Origin: Perkinsus olseni
Lineage: Eukaryota; Perkinsozoa; Perkinsida; Perkinsidae
Length of the DNA: 44,628 bases
Reading direction: 5' to 3'
Assembly: GCA_013115135.1 (NCBI GenBank)
Contig: JABANP010000438.1
Span: 1-44,628, forward strand
The notes beneath the pieces are model-generated. The model searched no databases. It saw nothing but the letters and a program-made list of their open reading frames with translations, and was not told the DNA's origin. This document shows, one piece after another, positions 30,610-41,187 of this stretch. Both the position numbers and the translations under genes were made by a program. Each line of letters begins with the position of its first letter. Positions within the stretch are counted from its first letter, which is position 1.

Positions 30610-31040
30610 CTGTAAGAGAGAAGGATCACGATTTCACAAGATCCCTAGCTGCATCGCCGTGCTGTCCCCGTGATTGTGCAACCATCAACTTAGCTTCCCA
30701 ACTTTTCCAGTTTCATAACCGATTGAAAACAGTCGCAGAGGCAATGAGCGGAAGATTGCATTTCGAGCTAAGGATTTTCCGACGGCGCGTCACTCGATGG
30801 AGGTCAGATGAATCATCTCAGAAGTGGCAATATACTAGCTGGGAGAAAACCGTGTACCGGCGAACCCGTAATTATCTCCGCCCCCCTTCCGAAGGGCGGC
30901 TGTTCCACGAGGACCGGAGGGCGAGAGCGGCGAAGGACGGTCCGAGAGAAGAGCTCAAGAAGGTTAGGCGGTACACACTAGCAGTTCAGGGAGACAGTAT
31001 CACACAAGCTGCAACAAATACGATACCTCACGTGATATAA
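30610..31040 (-). other. Expected 5' part of the AAA gene, unresolved
   Basis: An acceptor (TTACAG) sits at 30610, so at least one coding exon must lie here or further upstream. Candidate ATGs exist on the minus strand near 30693 and 30740, but no donor gives the required phase. A plus-strand open frame through the region has no protein signature. Confidence 0.4.
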
Positions 31041-31041
31041 A

Positions 31042-31114
31042 CACCCACCGTGGGGCTCGAACCCACGACCACAAGGTTAAGAGCCTTGCGCTCTACCGAC
31101 TGAGCTAGACGGGC
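31042..31114 (-). tRNA. tRNA-Lys (anticodon CTT)
   Basis: The minus-strand cloverleaf has acceptor GCCCGTC with GGTGGGT, D arm around TAGCTCAGTCGGTAGAGC, anticodon stem CAAGG/CCTTG with loop CTCTTAA (CTT), and T arm GTGGG/CCCAC with TTCGAGC. The discriminator is G, as usual for eukaryotic tRNA-Lys. It lies 30 bp past the stop of the upstream minus-strand gene. Confidence 0.95.
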
Positions 31115-31143
31115 TGATGCCAAGATAAGCCAATATGAACCGT

Positions 31144-32589
31144 CTAGAGATGAAGGCTGCTACTTTTCTTGGCTCCAAAAGGTCCATTCACTCCATCTCC
31201 AGAGTACATCCGATACAATATGAGAAACCCCGCCAATGATGCCGTCCACCCTATCAAATCCGCCATCATCTGCAGCATCGCCAACTGACAACAACCACGT
31301 CATGCGCCACAAAATTCGTCCTGTCCTCCTACCGATGCATCGGCCTCGGTGCTGGTATAACATCGGATGCCCTTCTTCATCGCCTCATCAGCAACCATCT
31401 CACTACATCCCGGCAGAGCCACCGTCAACGCCTCCTGACTCGCCTCCCCAGTAGCGGAACGATATCGCAACATAGGTGGCATTGTCCCATCCCTGACGAA
31501 GACGGTGTGCACCATCTCATGCATTCAGCCGCACAGGACTTCGCGGTATTGGGCGACCGATAATACCGACTGTGTGCAAAAGTCACCGCTCGATTCATAC
31601 CGAATCGCTCGACTATACCGCTCGATCGATATATACTACACTATGATGTTACTGACGGTTCCTTGCTAGTGAGTCGCGGAACGGTTTTAGTATATTAATG
31701 AGTCTGCGTGTTCCTTGAAAGTTCCAACTCGTTTTTCGAAAAATCCTAGAACTTGCGTCAAATTTCGCGATTGGTGCATCAAAATGGCACCCACTGTACT
31801 ATCGCCAACCTGTTAAACTCCGGCCCAATCCGTTTCATATTTCTTGAAATAATCAAAAATGGAACGCTCGTTCTCGGCTAGAACTTCTAGTCAGAAGGGC
31901 TATCTTCGTTTTCGAAATTGGTGGCGGGTACTGAGCAAGTTGCGCAGAATGCAGGCCCATTCTGTACTCCACTGACTTATGTGCGACTAACGCATCCAAG
32001 GTCGATGCTGAACTCTAATAAATCCTAAAATCGGTCACGAGGATACTGGAACCTTCGAAGTGTGAAAGTGGAATATCTTGGCACTTGCCGCGTACCATTT
32101 CTCCTCAGTAAAAATTTCCGTGCAGTCCAGAGAAAGTTTTCTTTTCACGGATCTTTCCACGGTTTCACGTGTCACAAACGCCATCCCGACTATCCACATT
32201 ACACTGATGGTATGAACGCTATTTCATTAACCTGCGAGTCCTTCAATTGCTTCCAAAAACTCGAGAACGGTACCTGATACCAACTTTTCCGCGAATTCAA
32301 TAAGCTAGCACGCATGCACACCTCGGAGACTTCCGGTAGTTGTAGCAGCAGGAGTGCTCGCTCGATGACCCTCCAAACGATTCATCACCGCAAAGGCCAG
32401 ACCGAAGCCCGCTACTGTACCGCTCAGTCGCAGCGGATCGATATCAAACTTCCATCGACCTTCCCTGAGAAGCACCAGCGTGAAGTTAAGATACGCCACA
32501 TTCTCGATCGAGGCTTTCAAGCACTGGCCACCCTTCACATCAAAAGAGACCGATGCAGTGAAGCTGGGAGGGGAGGCGGTGGCGGACAC
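31144..32589 (-). CDS. Unidentified protein with C-terminal membrane anchor
   Basis: The last three exons fit with consistent phase: 31535-31569, 31333-31492 and 31144-31284. They end in a membrane helix (L-I-G-W-T-A-S-L-A-G-F-L-I-L-Y-R) and the C-terminus A-K-K-S-S-S-L-H-L. The intron between the last two (31285-31332, 48 nt) carries introner core B. Further upstream an exon about 32322-32589 reads V-S-F-D-V-K-G-G-Q-C-L-K-A-S-I-E-N-V and R-L-S-G-T-V-A-G-F-G-L-A-F-A-V, and ends at a GTGTGCATGCG donor. I could not join it to the last exons in phase, so exons are missing from my model or two genes are present. I recognise no family. Confidence 0.5.
31301..31316 (-). repeat. Introner core B in a third gene
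   Basis: AATTTTGTGGCGCATGACG on the minus strand lies inside the 48-nt intron 31285-31332. Confidence 0.75.
31570..32300. other. No resolved gene
   Basis: It should contain middle exons of the 31144-32589 gene, or be intergenic. I could not identify any exon with matching phase. The sequence is fairly AT-rich around 31620-31900. Confidence 0.35.
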
Positions 32590-32650
32590 GCACGAGCCTT
32601 ATACATCGATAACTGGCTCATGCACCGAATGGCAAAGAGCCAGATCACAA

Positions 32651-32719
32651 TAAGCGCTCGATATCGACTAACGATGGGAATATGCCTAGCCGGTCGCGGG
32701 TTCGAATCCCAGCACCTCC
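32651..32719 (+). pseudogene. tRNA-like relic, 3' half
   Basis: GGTCGCGGGTTCGAATCCCA followed by GCACCTCCA is a tRNA variable loop, T arm and acceptor 3' strand. The 5' acceptor and D arm are not recognisable. Confidence 0.5.
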
Positions 32720-33206
32720 ATCTTATCCTGGGAGTATTGTACGAGCAAATCTTTGGCCATTGTTTTTCTGCGAATGAACATTGCTGTAAATCGATCGTTA
32801 TCACCTTTCATCCTTATGCAAGTTAACTCCAATAACTTCTAATGCTGATGTGACGAAGTCCATGCAGGGGAGGGAAACGTATCTTATAAAACCGTTCCAA
32901 CCTAGGCGTATCTTCATCCTCACCACTCCTCCAAACCTTTTTTATTATACTCATAACTCAACGCAGCATTGGAGTATAAAACTCATTTCCACTGAACATA
33001 TGCATCTGCTGTCTAGTCGTTCTTGCCAAACCCTGATCAAGCGCAGATACGCCCGAGTCGGGCGGCCCGACCCCTCGCCACGAAAGATTCTACTCCCATC
33101 ACACGACCGCCACACTTGTGAGTCAGGATGATCCTGTTTCGTTATTGAGATGCGCTTTATTCTCACATCAGTCAGTCCTGAGATATTCGAGATCTGTGAT
33201 GTCCTT

Positions 33207-36200
33207 TTATATGACGAAGATAGAATGAACGTACAATTTTCGGAGACTGATACCAAATTTGTCACAACTTCTCGCATCAACCTCCAGCACTGAGCATCGT
33301 GAGAGTGTGACCCAGCCTTGACCGATTCCCCGATTCCGATGCTATTACCTGGTCTGAGTCCCCCCGGCAAGAAGCTCGAGTTGAGGGTTGACACTTGAAA
33401 GTAGTCCCCGCGCGTGAGAAAAAGTGTCGTCAGCCACATGAACACTCCCAACTTAACCGCAAAATCACCGATCAACATCACCTGGCGAGACGCGAACATC
33501 CACGCCGGCCTACAATTTCGTGGCGCGCGACGTTGCTCCCAGCTCGTTCATACGAGGCACTGATCGAAACGATATTGACACGGTATTCTATCGATCACCA
33601 AACACAGCTAATTCACAATTTCTAAAACTAGTTCCATGACAGTGGGCCATCACAGAATCAAGCTACACGCGATTGTGATTACCATTGCTGCTAACATTGG
33701 CCTTGGGTGATGATCCAAAAGTACATCATACGACACCAAGCATGTGATCCCTTATTACACGCGTAAGACTAGCCTACTAATAACCATAGCTGCCTATGAT
33801 ACAGTACCCGCCAATCGATCGTCACGTCTCATTACCTTGTATCGATAGTGAGGGGGCCAAAGGTCGGTGGAAATAATGAGCATCGGATACGAGAGGAAGT
33901 AAAGTATTCCCACGGCGGAGAACTTATTCAAGAAATACTTCAATTTAGGACCTGATTATAGCAAAACACCTCCGGCGGGGCTCGAACCCGCGGCCACGGG
34001 CTTAAAAGGCACGCGCTCCGCCGACTGAGCTACAGAGGCTCACATAGACCGCCATACTCAAAACGATCGCCCCGGTACTACTCGCCTGCTTCCCTGTTCT
34101 ATTGATAGCCCACAGAAACCATGCCAGAAGACAGAGCCTCATGACAGACAGAAGATATCCCGCGACACCTGAAACATGCCGTCCGTTCGAAAACAACCAA
34201 ATGAAACACCGGCCTTCCCACGGCAATATCGAAGATAATCCATTCCTGCAACCCGTCGTTCTACTACCTTCGTTTTCGTAGAACTTGTAAGATGCGTCGT
34301 CCTTTACTTTGCCAAACCCGACAATAAGTATATGTATTATCTACATGCAGGGTTGTTTTGGCACTCTGGTACCATGCACGCGTCGGTTCGAATCCCAGCG
34401 CTTGCATTTTTTCGCTGACCCTCTATGATTGCGAAAATTTCTATTAGTATCATCAGTATAATTACTATGACCCATGACAATGATTCCTCACAAGAGAGCT
34501 CAGAGAAGCCATTTATGCTGGCTCTGGGACTACGGAAACGAACTCAAAGAGATTATCAACCACACTGTATTACTGCAACCATGAATACTATCGGTATGAC
34601 AATATCGAGGTCTCCAAGGTCACTCTGGAGTAGAGTGTATCCAGAGGCGATGAGGATCAGCAAGGACGTAACTGAACACCGCACGAATACTCCAGCGCGT
34701 TAGCCTTCACCGCTCTCCTTCGCGCGACCCAGGTTCAATTACCGATAACCTCATCCCCGACACTGAGCATCTGTGATATCACATCCAATGCCTTCAGTCC
34801 GTAGCCATTGTACGCATATCTCCACATATGGAGAACTTCAAACAGCAACACCAAGGCCTGAGACCATAGAGACGCCGCGACTTGTATTCCCCGGCAGAGG
34901 TCGGAAGACAGAAAGAAGGTGACACATCCTGTAAGTCGCTGGCTTCCATATGATAAGCAGCAGCTCGCCATGGATTCCAAAACATGTCTTGGCAGTGCAA
35001 TCATTCAAATTCGGAAGAGTAATACACGCTTCTAACATAGAGTAGTCGAACACGATAGATTCCTATCAGTTGAGTTCACGAAGACCTAGTCGTTCACGGA
35101 ATCGTACGACAGCGTATCTTAACTTCAACATCGAACTTCATAAATTGCTTTCAACTACAACACTGACACCGAAAACCAGAGGATGTCCAAGTAATCGCCT
35201 CGAGCTCTCCTGCATCTTCGACAAAGACAGCGAACAACCCTTTCTCGCGTCCCCAGCATTCACTCAGGATTGCCAATCAGCCCTCCCCGATCCCACAAGC
35301 ATCACCTGTAGAGCGATGATGCAGGCCAAAGTTATGACCAGAGGATGTAAGGACTCAGCAGAGCGCACGAATCGCCGACAGGCCGTGTAGAAGTGGCACG
35401 AGAAGGCGCCTGAAAACTCGGATATGATAGCTAGAGGTGTCAGAAAGCCGAACTCACCGAATACTAAAACCTGAAGCAGCAGAATCCACTGTACTCCGCT
35501 CCGCTCCGCCGAGAATTCGCTGCCGTCCGGTTGTGTCGCTATGAACTCAAATCTAAGCTCGAACCCTGCAGCAGACAGATCTTGCGAGTCTCCCTCACCT
35601 TATTCTCCCAGGAGATGTAGCGAAATAATTATTCTCACAATCGCTGATTGCCCAATACCAAACTTGCGGCCGCTTTGCCGTGTACAAGTGACCCTGATAC
35701 GATGACCAATGAGTAACCGTAAGGGATGGTGGTTGGTCCCATTGTCTCTATATTATCATTACCCGCATTCGATTGTAATGAGATTACAAATATACTCCCT
35801 AATAAACTACTTCTACTACACCACCATAACAGGTCAAAAGAGCTCGTCACGCCGTCCATAATCGACCACATTATCGATTAGGTTTTCACCATTGCTACGC
35901 CCCAACACTATCAACTACTGCCACTGCACTACATCAAAGAAGCCTCCCTAAACACGAAGTCATGTGCGAGCCGTGTAGCGCCCACGAGACGGCCACCTGG
36001 GCAGTGCCCGGCGATCATCAAGCACACGGGCACTGCCATTGATGCAGTAAGTTCTATTCTCGCAGCCAAGAGAAGTAACTCCTCACATCACTGCCAATAT
36101 CCAGCACCCAGATCCTTCAGGAATTTGGTTCTCGAAAACGAATTGCCGAAGCCTCAACGAAGGGTACCTCTGCTCGAGAATCGACGAAGGACGCAGCAGA

Positions 36201-37361
36201 GGGGCGGTAAGCACCTTTGCGGAATTTCGCGGACCAGTTGAAAAAGCATAAACGCTAAATTCCCTCCAGTATTACATCGATCCATGGCCCCCACTCGCCG
36301 CCAGCCGGCAGGGTTATCATCATCGAACTATCGCGAGCTGAACGCTTCTCGCATTCCTGCAAGCCCTCTGCCATCGCGAAGCTCTTCTCTCGATATCTGT
36401 GAGGGAGTCCTATCATCTTCACGCGCCATGAAATTACTACATGTCCACCGGAAGGACAATCGGCACTTCTGTGTGATTCTTGATCGTCCGAATCCGCAGC
36501 TTCCAACTGCCTCTACCTAACACCATATAAACCCATCGCCTCCTCGACCTATTCGTATCTTGCGCGGTTGACCACAGATTCTCCCGTAAAGCTAGCGAGT
36601 CGGTGCGAAGGAAACCGTCCGAGCATTGGTTACATAAATACCAGATTCACAAATATACATGTCAAGTGGATTCCCTCCCCGAACAACCCTTTCGTAATAT
36701 ACTACCCTCACAATACTTCGGGAGTTGAGTTGAATTCCCAGTACGAACAATGTATACCAAATACAATATTGGTACAACGTATACCGAGTGTTAGACAGAC
36801 TGTCTCTCCCGAGTTCCAAAAGTGCTCCCAGTGTCGTCACTAGCACGCCAACTCTAAGCCTGGAAGCGCTGTCAGATTCTATTGAACACACCCACCGATC
36901 CTAACACGTCAACTTATCGGTAGTCGGCATTCTCGCGGAAGCATTCCAATCATCAACCAAAGATTACCACCCCACGAATGGACATTTTTGCGAGGGTAAA
37001 AGTAATTATACACGTCTGACAGGGTAGATTATACCGGGTAGCCTGCCGAGTGAGAGAGGGGAACGATCACCACCCAAAGCAGCTGAGCGAAATACGCCAA
37101 CACTAATGCGGAGGCCAAGCGTGCTTGTGAAAATATTATCAAATACAGAAATCACCAAACCATTTTGAGTTGGTCCCCATTCTACAGCCATGCAGGTTCC
37201 TCATTCCCCTTATTACCAACATGATATCCGAATTTTGAAAGGTATCTCCACCTCGTGTCCGTCGTCCGATTGCCCCCCAGCAGAATCGGCCCTGTCTGGA
37301 ATTTGGCCTCAACTGGTGATTGAAGCAGTAGCAGTAGTAGTAGAGTGACGACGCTGGTCAT
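33207..37361 (-). CDS. TMEM145/GPR180-type seven-transmembrane protein
   Basis: Exon 1 (37217-37361) encodes a signal peptide (L-run, then Q-S-P-V-E-A) and W-R-Y-L-S-K-F-G-Y, the usual start of this family's lumenal domain. Its 35-nt intron leads to E-W-G-P-T-Q-N-G-L-V-I-S at 37181. The middle of the lumenal domain is unresolved. From an exon ending at 35639 (V-W-Y-W-A-I-S-D) the chain is phase-consistent: 35458-35565, 35306-35409, 34743-34857, 34566-34671, 34420-34529, 34082-34168, 33836-33951, 33349-33481, 33207-33289. It encodes the helices and family-like strings Y-N-G-Y-G-L-K, G-V-A-G-Y-L-L and R-G-D-Y-F. Function in animals is poorly defined; PF10192-like membership is my reading. Exon 34420-34529 adds an extra hydrophobic stretch, so its boundary is less sure, as is the last exon. 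Confidence 0.75.
33514..33530 (+). repeat. Introner core B, inverted, in 7TM-gene intron
   Basis: AATTTCGTGGCGCGCGA on the plus strand lies in the 354-nt intron 33482-33835 of the minus-strand 7TM gene. Confidence 0.7.
33967..34039 (-). tRNA. tRNA-Lys (anticodon TTT) nested in an intron
   Basis: The minus-strand cloverleaf has acceptor GCCTCTG with CGGAGGT, D arm AGCTCAGTCGGCGGAGC, loop CTTTTAA (TTT), T arm GCGGG/CCCGC with TTCGAGC, and G discriminator. The anticodon stem CGTGC/GCCCG has one T-C mismatch, so it may be weak or decaying. It lies in sense orientation inside the 130-nt intron 33952-34081 of the 7TM gene. Confidence 0.8.
34177..34315 (+). repeat. Intron segment duplicated at 38013-38150
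   Basis: Both copies contain AAACAC.GGCC, TCCCACGG.AATATCG and the exact string CTACCTTCGTTTTCGTAGAA. This copy lies in the 251-nt intron 34169-34419 of the 7TM gene. The other lies outside any recognised gene. Confidence 0.85.
34361..34406 (+). pseudogene. tRNA-like T-arm fragment
   Basis: GTCGGTTCGAATCCCAGCGC matches a tRNA T arm and B box. It lies in the 34169-34419 intron, antisense to the host gene. Confidence 0.4.
36397..36440 (-). repeat. Introner core B in a probable 44-nt intron
   Basis: GTAGTAATTTCATGGCGCGTG and onward to CTCACAG, in the unresolved lumenal-domain part of the 7TM gene. Flanking sequence looks coding (upstream S-G-G-H, downstream S-M-M-I-T-L-P in another phase). Confidence 0.55.
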
Positions 37362-37439
37362 TAATAAAGGATGAACTAAATCGATTATTACTCCCCACGG
37401 CTGTGAGTATTCGTACACGACTCACTCGAAGCGAAGACA

Positions 37440-38210
37440 ACCGCAGTCAATTGAAGCTTCCTTTGTAAATGGTACGTTGGCCACGTCTCAACACAAAGGG
37501 CGTTTAGAGTGGAAACGAAATTACGCATGTCTGACATGGTAGGTTATACGTATCAGCGTGAAACGTTTTCCAATGGCCTTGACCAGCCAAAAAGAGAGAC
37601 AAAAAGCGCCCGCAAACAGCACAGGCCCATCAATTGTGGGTAGACATGCTTGCCTACATGCGCAAGTCAGAAGTCCCGTCATTCAAGGGCGTTACGCCAA
37701 TAACACACAAATGTGCTCTTCAAACCGCATGTGCCACCTAACTGACACAGTCCCTACGATGGGATGAATCTAGGGCAAGTTCATGGAGTTGACGACTGCC
37801 GAATAACTCCATATTACTCGGGCAGGGTTGCGCTTCCCGCACTGAGGGTTCAGTGAACCCGGTTCACGAGACGGGTTCAAGAACGCTCCCACGATCGTAT
37901 TTTAGACATGGAATTCAATCCTGGGAGCGCTACTGAAATTCAGGAGAGGCAGTCTATCGAACACCCCCTGATCACCTCTTGGCGCGATACTCATCGCGGA
38001 TGAAACATTCACATGTTCCAAAACAACTGAAACACTGGCCGGCCTCCCACGGTAATATCGGAGTTCGCTCATTCCTCGCGACCCATCGTTTTACTACCTT
38101 CGTTTTCGTAGAACTTGTCAGATGCGTCCTCCTTCACTTTCCTTTTCTAATGTTGTCGACAAGCCTAACAGCACTCTGCTGAAGATGGGAAGTCACATAT
38201 TACAGGGCGA
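37440..38210 (-). pseudogene. Deleted partial copy of 7TM-gene segments
   Basis: About 37520-37556 resembles 37000-37036 (GTCTGACA.GGTAG.TTATAC). 38013-38150 matches the intron segment 34177-34315. Order and orientation are kept but the spacing is 0.5 kb instead of 2.8 kb. This suggests an upstream duplicate of the gene that lost its middle. No coding potential remains. Confidence 0.5.
38013..38150 (+). repeat. Partner of 34177-34315
   Basis: It contains the exact CTACCTTCGTTTTCGTAGAA string and neighbouring blocks of the 7TM-gene intron. Confidence 0.85.
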
Positions 38211-38231
38211 TATGCAGGAGCCGGAGCAATG

Positions 38232-38309
38232 ATGTACGCGCGAATCGAACCTACGCATGACAGCCTCTACATAAGTTAAGCTGCGTAGCTCCACCGTTAC
38301 GCTACCCGA
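38232..38309 (-). pseudogene. tRNA-like relic
   Basis: The minus strand reads an A-box-like TAGCGTAACGGTGGAG and a B-box GGTTCGATTCG at tRNA spacing. CTACG/TGTAG can pair, but the loop between is 12 nt and the acceptor strands do not pair. It is not a functional tRNA as it stands. Confidence 0.5.
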
Positions 38310-38589
38310 CCACACCGATGTTAGGAGCTCCCAATGCTGAGCGGAAGATCCTTGTTGGTTGCGTCTGCTCAGAACAAGAACACCCCAATGCATGAGCTTG
38401 TGCTTGCGTGCACGGTTAACATGCAGACGTACATTCTTTGTTACGCTCAAGGCTGCCACTTCGTGTGTCCAAGCCATGATGACGGTGACATGTGGTGCAT
38501 CTCTAATCAACCCTCAACGCTCCGCTATTCCCGCTCTCCGTATCTCCCACTCAAATTGATGAACGTGTGTGTTGAGCTGTGAGGGGCCT

Positions 38590-40628
38590 TCGATGGAGAC
38601 CTTCGTCATCGGCCGCTCATCGATGATGCCGGTGAACTTCTCGGCTTCACAGGAGCTCCTTCGAGACCCTCTTTAATAACAGGGAGTGCGATAGCTCCGT
38701 GCTGCTGATAGGGTCAAATGCGAGTAACTTTGAATGGCCCGAAATCTATTTGCATGAGATTCCGGAGAAGCTCTGCTGCTCATCACAGCTCAACATGGAT
38801 GATCGAGAATGAGGTATAAAATGATGATTACGGGTGACGAATGGCTCCTTCGAATACGGCGGACGCGATTCATAGTAGATTCATTACAGACGAAGGTCGA
38901 CCCGTGTTAGGCATACGCGTTAGGATGCCGGTGCAAATATCGGCTCTGATTTGTTATTTTCTCTCCACTGACCATTTCGTATCATATATATTTGGGCTCA
39001 CCCTGGACCTCCACAGATAGGGAAAGATACCTTTCTAGCAGCTTTGGGTCATTTTCGACCTCAATGTTGCCAGCAGCCAAGAAGATACGTCGTGATGGTG
39101 GGAATAACCAAGGCGGTCTTACCGGGGTATCGCTCCCAATGGCATCGAAACGAGGTACGCGGCTGTGCGAGCGTTGGTATGTCCGTACCACTCCTTCCTC
39201 AACTTTCAGCCCGAGTCTCCCCTATTTGTCAAACTAGCTTCCTTCCTCGGTTCTTGTGTTTATATCTCGATGAGCATGACATTATGTCATTCACTTCGAC
39301 CTGTATGAGTATCTTTACTGAAGGTCGACCTATCAGGGCCGGAGTGTTGGATTCCCGAAGGATATGTGTAGTAGGGGATGCTTCCTGGTCATCACAAACG
39401 CGAAGATTCTACGTCTCTCATACCGTTAGAAAAGTATAAACCGCTCCTTCTCCGAAATTTCGCTTCCAATGGGCCGGCTAGTCGATCTTTTTCCTCAGCA
39501 CCGGATTCATCGGAGAACTTCGGGAATATTCTCCATAATCTTATTCTTTCATAAAAGCATAGTTTCATTTTACCTCTAGATTTAGCCGTGGCGAGAGAGC
39601 TACCCGCCATCAGCACCGACATGCTTGGTTTTATCGGCCCAATATCTCGCGAGTCCTCGCACATTGATTTGTTGTTGAAAATCCCGATAGTCTTCCGAGC
39701 GGGAAATCGTCTTTATCAGAGTCGATGTGGTCTGAGCTTTACTCTGCGAAGTCGGTCGTCCTCTTGTTTTGGTCACACGACGGGTGGAGAGGTTGAGGTG
39801 ATTGAGCCTCAGCTGTTGGTGGAAGAGATGTGTTGCAATTGTGGGAAGCCTGTCAGGTGAGCATGCGGGAGGCATCAAGTTCGAAACTCGGCGCGGGTAT
39901 TCTGTCGTCGGGACAAAAATGCGATGTTGATGCATACGATCAGGGTTGAACTCTCGAAGTTCATGTATAGTATGCGTATAAGATACACATGAGGTTGCGC
40001 TACTGAAGTTGATGCATGTAAGATTCAAATGAGGTTGAGCTATTGAGGTTGATGCATATAAGATATATATGAGGTTGAGCTATTGAGGGTTGATGCATAT
40101 AAGATATATATGAGGTTGAGCTATTGAAGTATGCGCATAAGATACGAATGAGGTTGACTTATCGAAGTTGATGTGTAGGAGTTATCAATTTTCGAGTATC
40201 TTCAGATATGCCGAGCACGATGGCAAGTGTTGGTCTGTTATGGTATACCCTGATAAGGAGCCCTGCAATCCACCGAGGCTTCATACGAGGAGGACGGGCC
40301 AAGGAGATGCAGGGGAAGCTTTCATAGCGCGGATACTATGTAGTATTTTTGGATACGCGCATACCAACACAATCGTAACTCGTGTTGAAAGACCGAGACT
40401 TGACTATCAACATTAGCTATCATTCCATTTAATATCTTGTGCGTGCGTGCGTACCAAAATAATAGAATCTTTCAGATTGTTGTACCTTCCAGAGTTGTGC
40501 CAGGTAACGAGTTGGCAACAAGCGGCAAGTCATCGGGTGAAGACCAATTCTCGACGAACTTCGATTATCTTCATCCGATCGGTTACTATTCTGATGATGA
40601 CTCTAGTAGTGATAGTGACTTTGGGTAA
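38590..40628 (+). CDS. Unidentified plus-strand multi-exon gene, partial model
   Basis: Exon-like pieces on the plus strand show protein character and plausible splice sites. One reads E-T-F-V-I-G-R-S-S-M-M-P-V-N-F (about 38593). After AATAACAG another reads E-C-D-S-S-V-L-L-I-G-S-N and W-P-E-I-Y-L-H-E-I-P-E-K-L (about 38690-38815). A third reads I-E-P-Q-L-L-V-E-E-M-C-C-N-C-G-K-P-V and ends at CAG|GTGAGC (39857). After TCTTTCAG a last piece (about 40473-40628) ends in the acidic tail Y-Y-S-D-D-D-S-S-S-D-S-D-F-G. The C-N-C-G-K pair could be half of a zinc site. I did not join the pieces in phase. Minus-strand coding (for example near 39000-39100) also looks possible, so more than one gene may be present. 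Confidence 0.35.
39968..40175 (+). repeat. 40-bp tandem repeat, about five units
   Basis: The units contain GTTGATGCATATAAGATATA then TATGAGGTTGAGCTATTGAG. Two central units (40048-40087 and 40088-40128) are almost identical and the outer ones diverge (AAGATACACATGAGG, AAGATACGAATGAGG). The AAGATAC and GAGGTTGA words echo introner core A. Confidence 0.9.
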
Positions 40629-40662
40629 TCCTAACATTTACGTATGTTTCACAATGAAGTGG

Positions 40663-41100
40663 TATGGCCTTGCGTAAAGTTACGACTAGATTCAACCGCT
40701 GGACCACCGTGAAGCATGTATGTGATAGCATGAAAGATACGTTCCCTTGGTCGGCAGGGCGTTCGTCAAACTCCAGCACGACCTGTAGGATGAGCAACGA
40801 CTGGTTACGGAGTGAAGGGTTGAGAGAACGTACAGCTCGTGGCCTGAGAATGATGCGTGGATCGGGGAGTAGAGGTTCCGTACTCGAGAGGGGAGCGGTC
40901 CCGCGAGATCGTCATCAACGGAGTTCGTTAAGGTTTTTTGGAAGGAAAACCCTCCCGTGCTGCCATTGGGTGATGACTCTGGAAGGATTCTAAGGGATGC
41001 TGCTCGGCACATCGCAAAGGTTCCGCCCGAGAATGGTGATGCGCGAGTGAGTCCGTCTTTATTGCTTGTTCACCCTCTTAAATCGGTTATAGCCTGTGAA
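40663..41100 (+). CDS. Possible plus-strand exons, unidentified
   Basis: After GGGAGTAG at about 40873 a plus frame reads R-F-R-T-R-E-G-S-G-P, T-E-F-V-K-V-F-W-K-E-N-P-P-V-L-P and D-S-G-R-I-L-R-D-A-A-R-H-I-A-K-V to about 41047, then continues open to a stop at 41100. An upstream ATG frame (40663, M-A-L-R-K-V-T-T-R-F-N-R-W) is in a different frame. No family is recognised. It may belong to the preceding gene or be separate. Confidence 0.3.
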
Positions 41101-41187
41101 TAATGAAAGCAAACCTTCTCGCCGCGTGACCGTGAGACTCGCTTTATGTCCAGAGTAGGCTTTCTCATCGCAATTGGTGAAATGTAT

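Noticed and set aside
30543..31040. 165-codon plus-strand open frame opposite the AAA gene
   Set aside because: Its first part is the reverse of a clear AAA exon (F-S-D-V-A-G-H-E) and the rest has no protein character.
32470..32510. 35-nt intron (GTGGCGTATCTTAACTTC to CTTCTCAG) within the exon about 32322-32589
   Set aside because: Removing 35 nt would break an otherwise open, protein-like frame. The resemblance to core A words is probably chance, though cDNA could overturn this.
32951..33499. 182-codon minus-strand open frame taken as a single exon
   Set aside because: Only the first 44 codons after the CAG acceptor match the 7TM protein in phase; a GTAATAGC donor follows and the rest is read-through.
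34801..34820. Spliced-leader RNA gene suggested by a GTAGCCATT string
   Set aside because: The string lies inside a coding exon of the 7TM gene, and the rest of the leader and its donor are absent.
39968..40175. CRISPR-like array
   Set aside because: Units are contiguous 40-bp tandem repeats without unique spacers.
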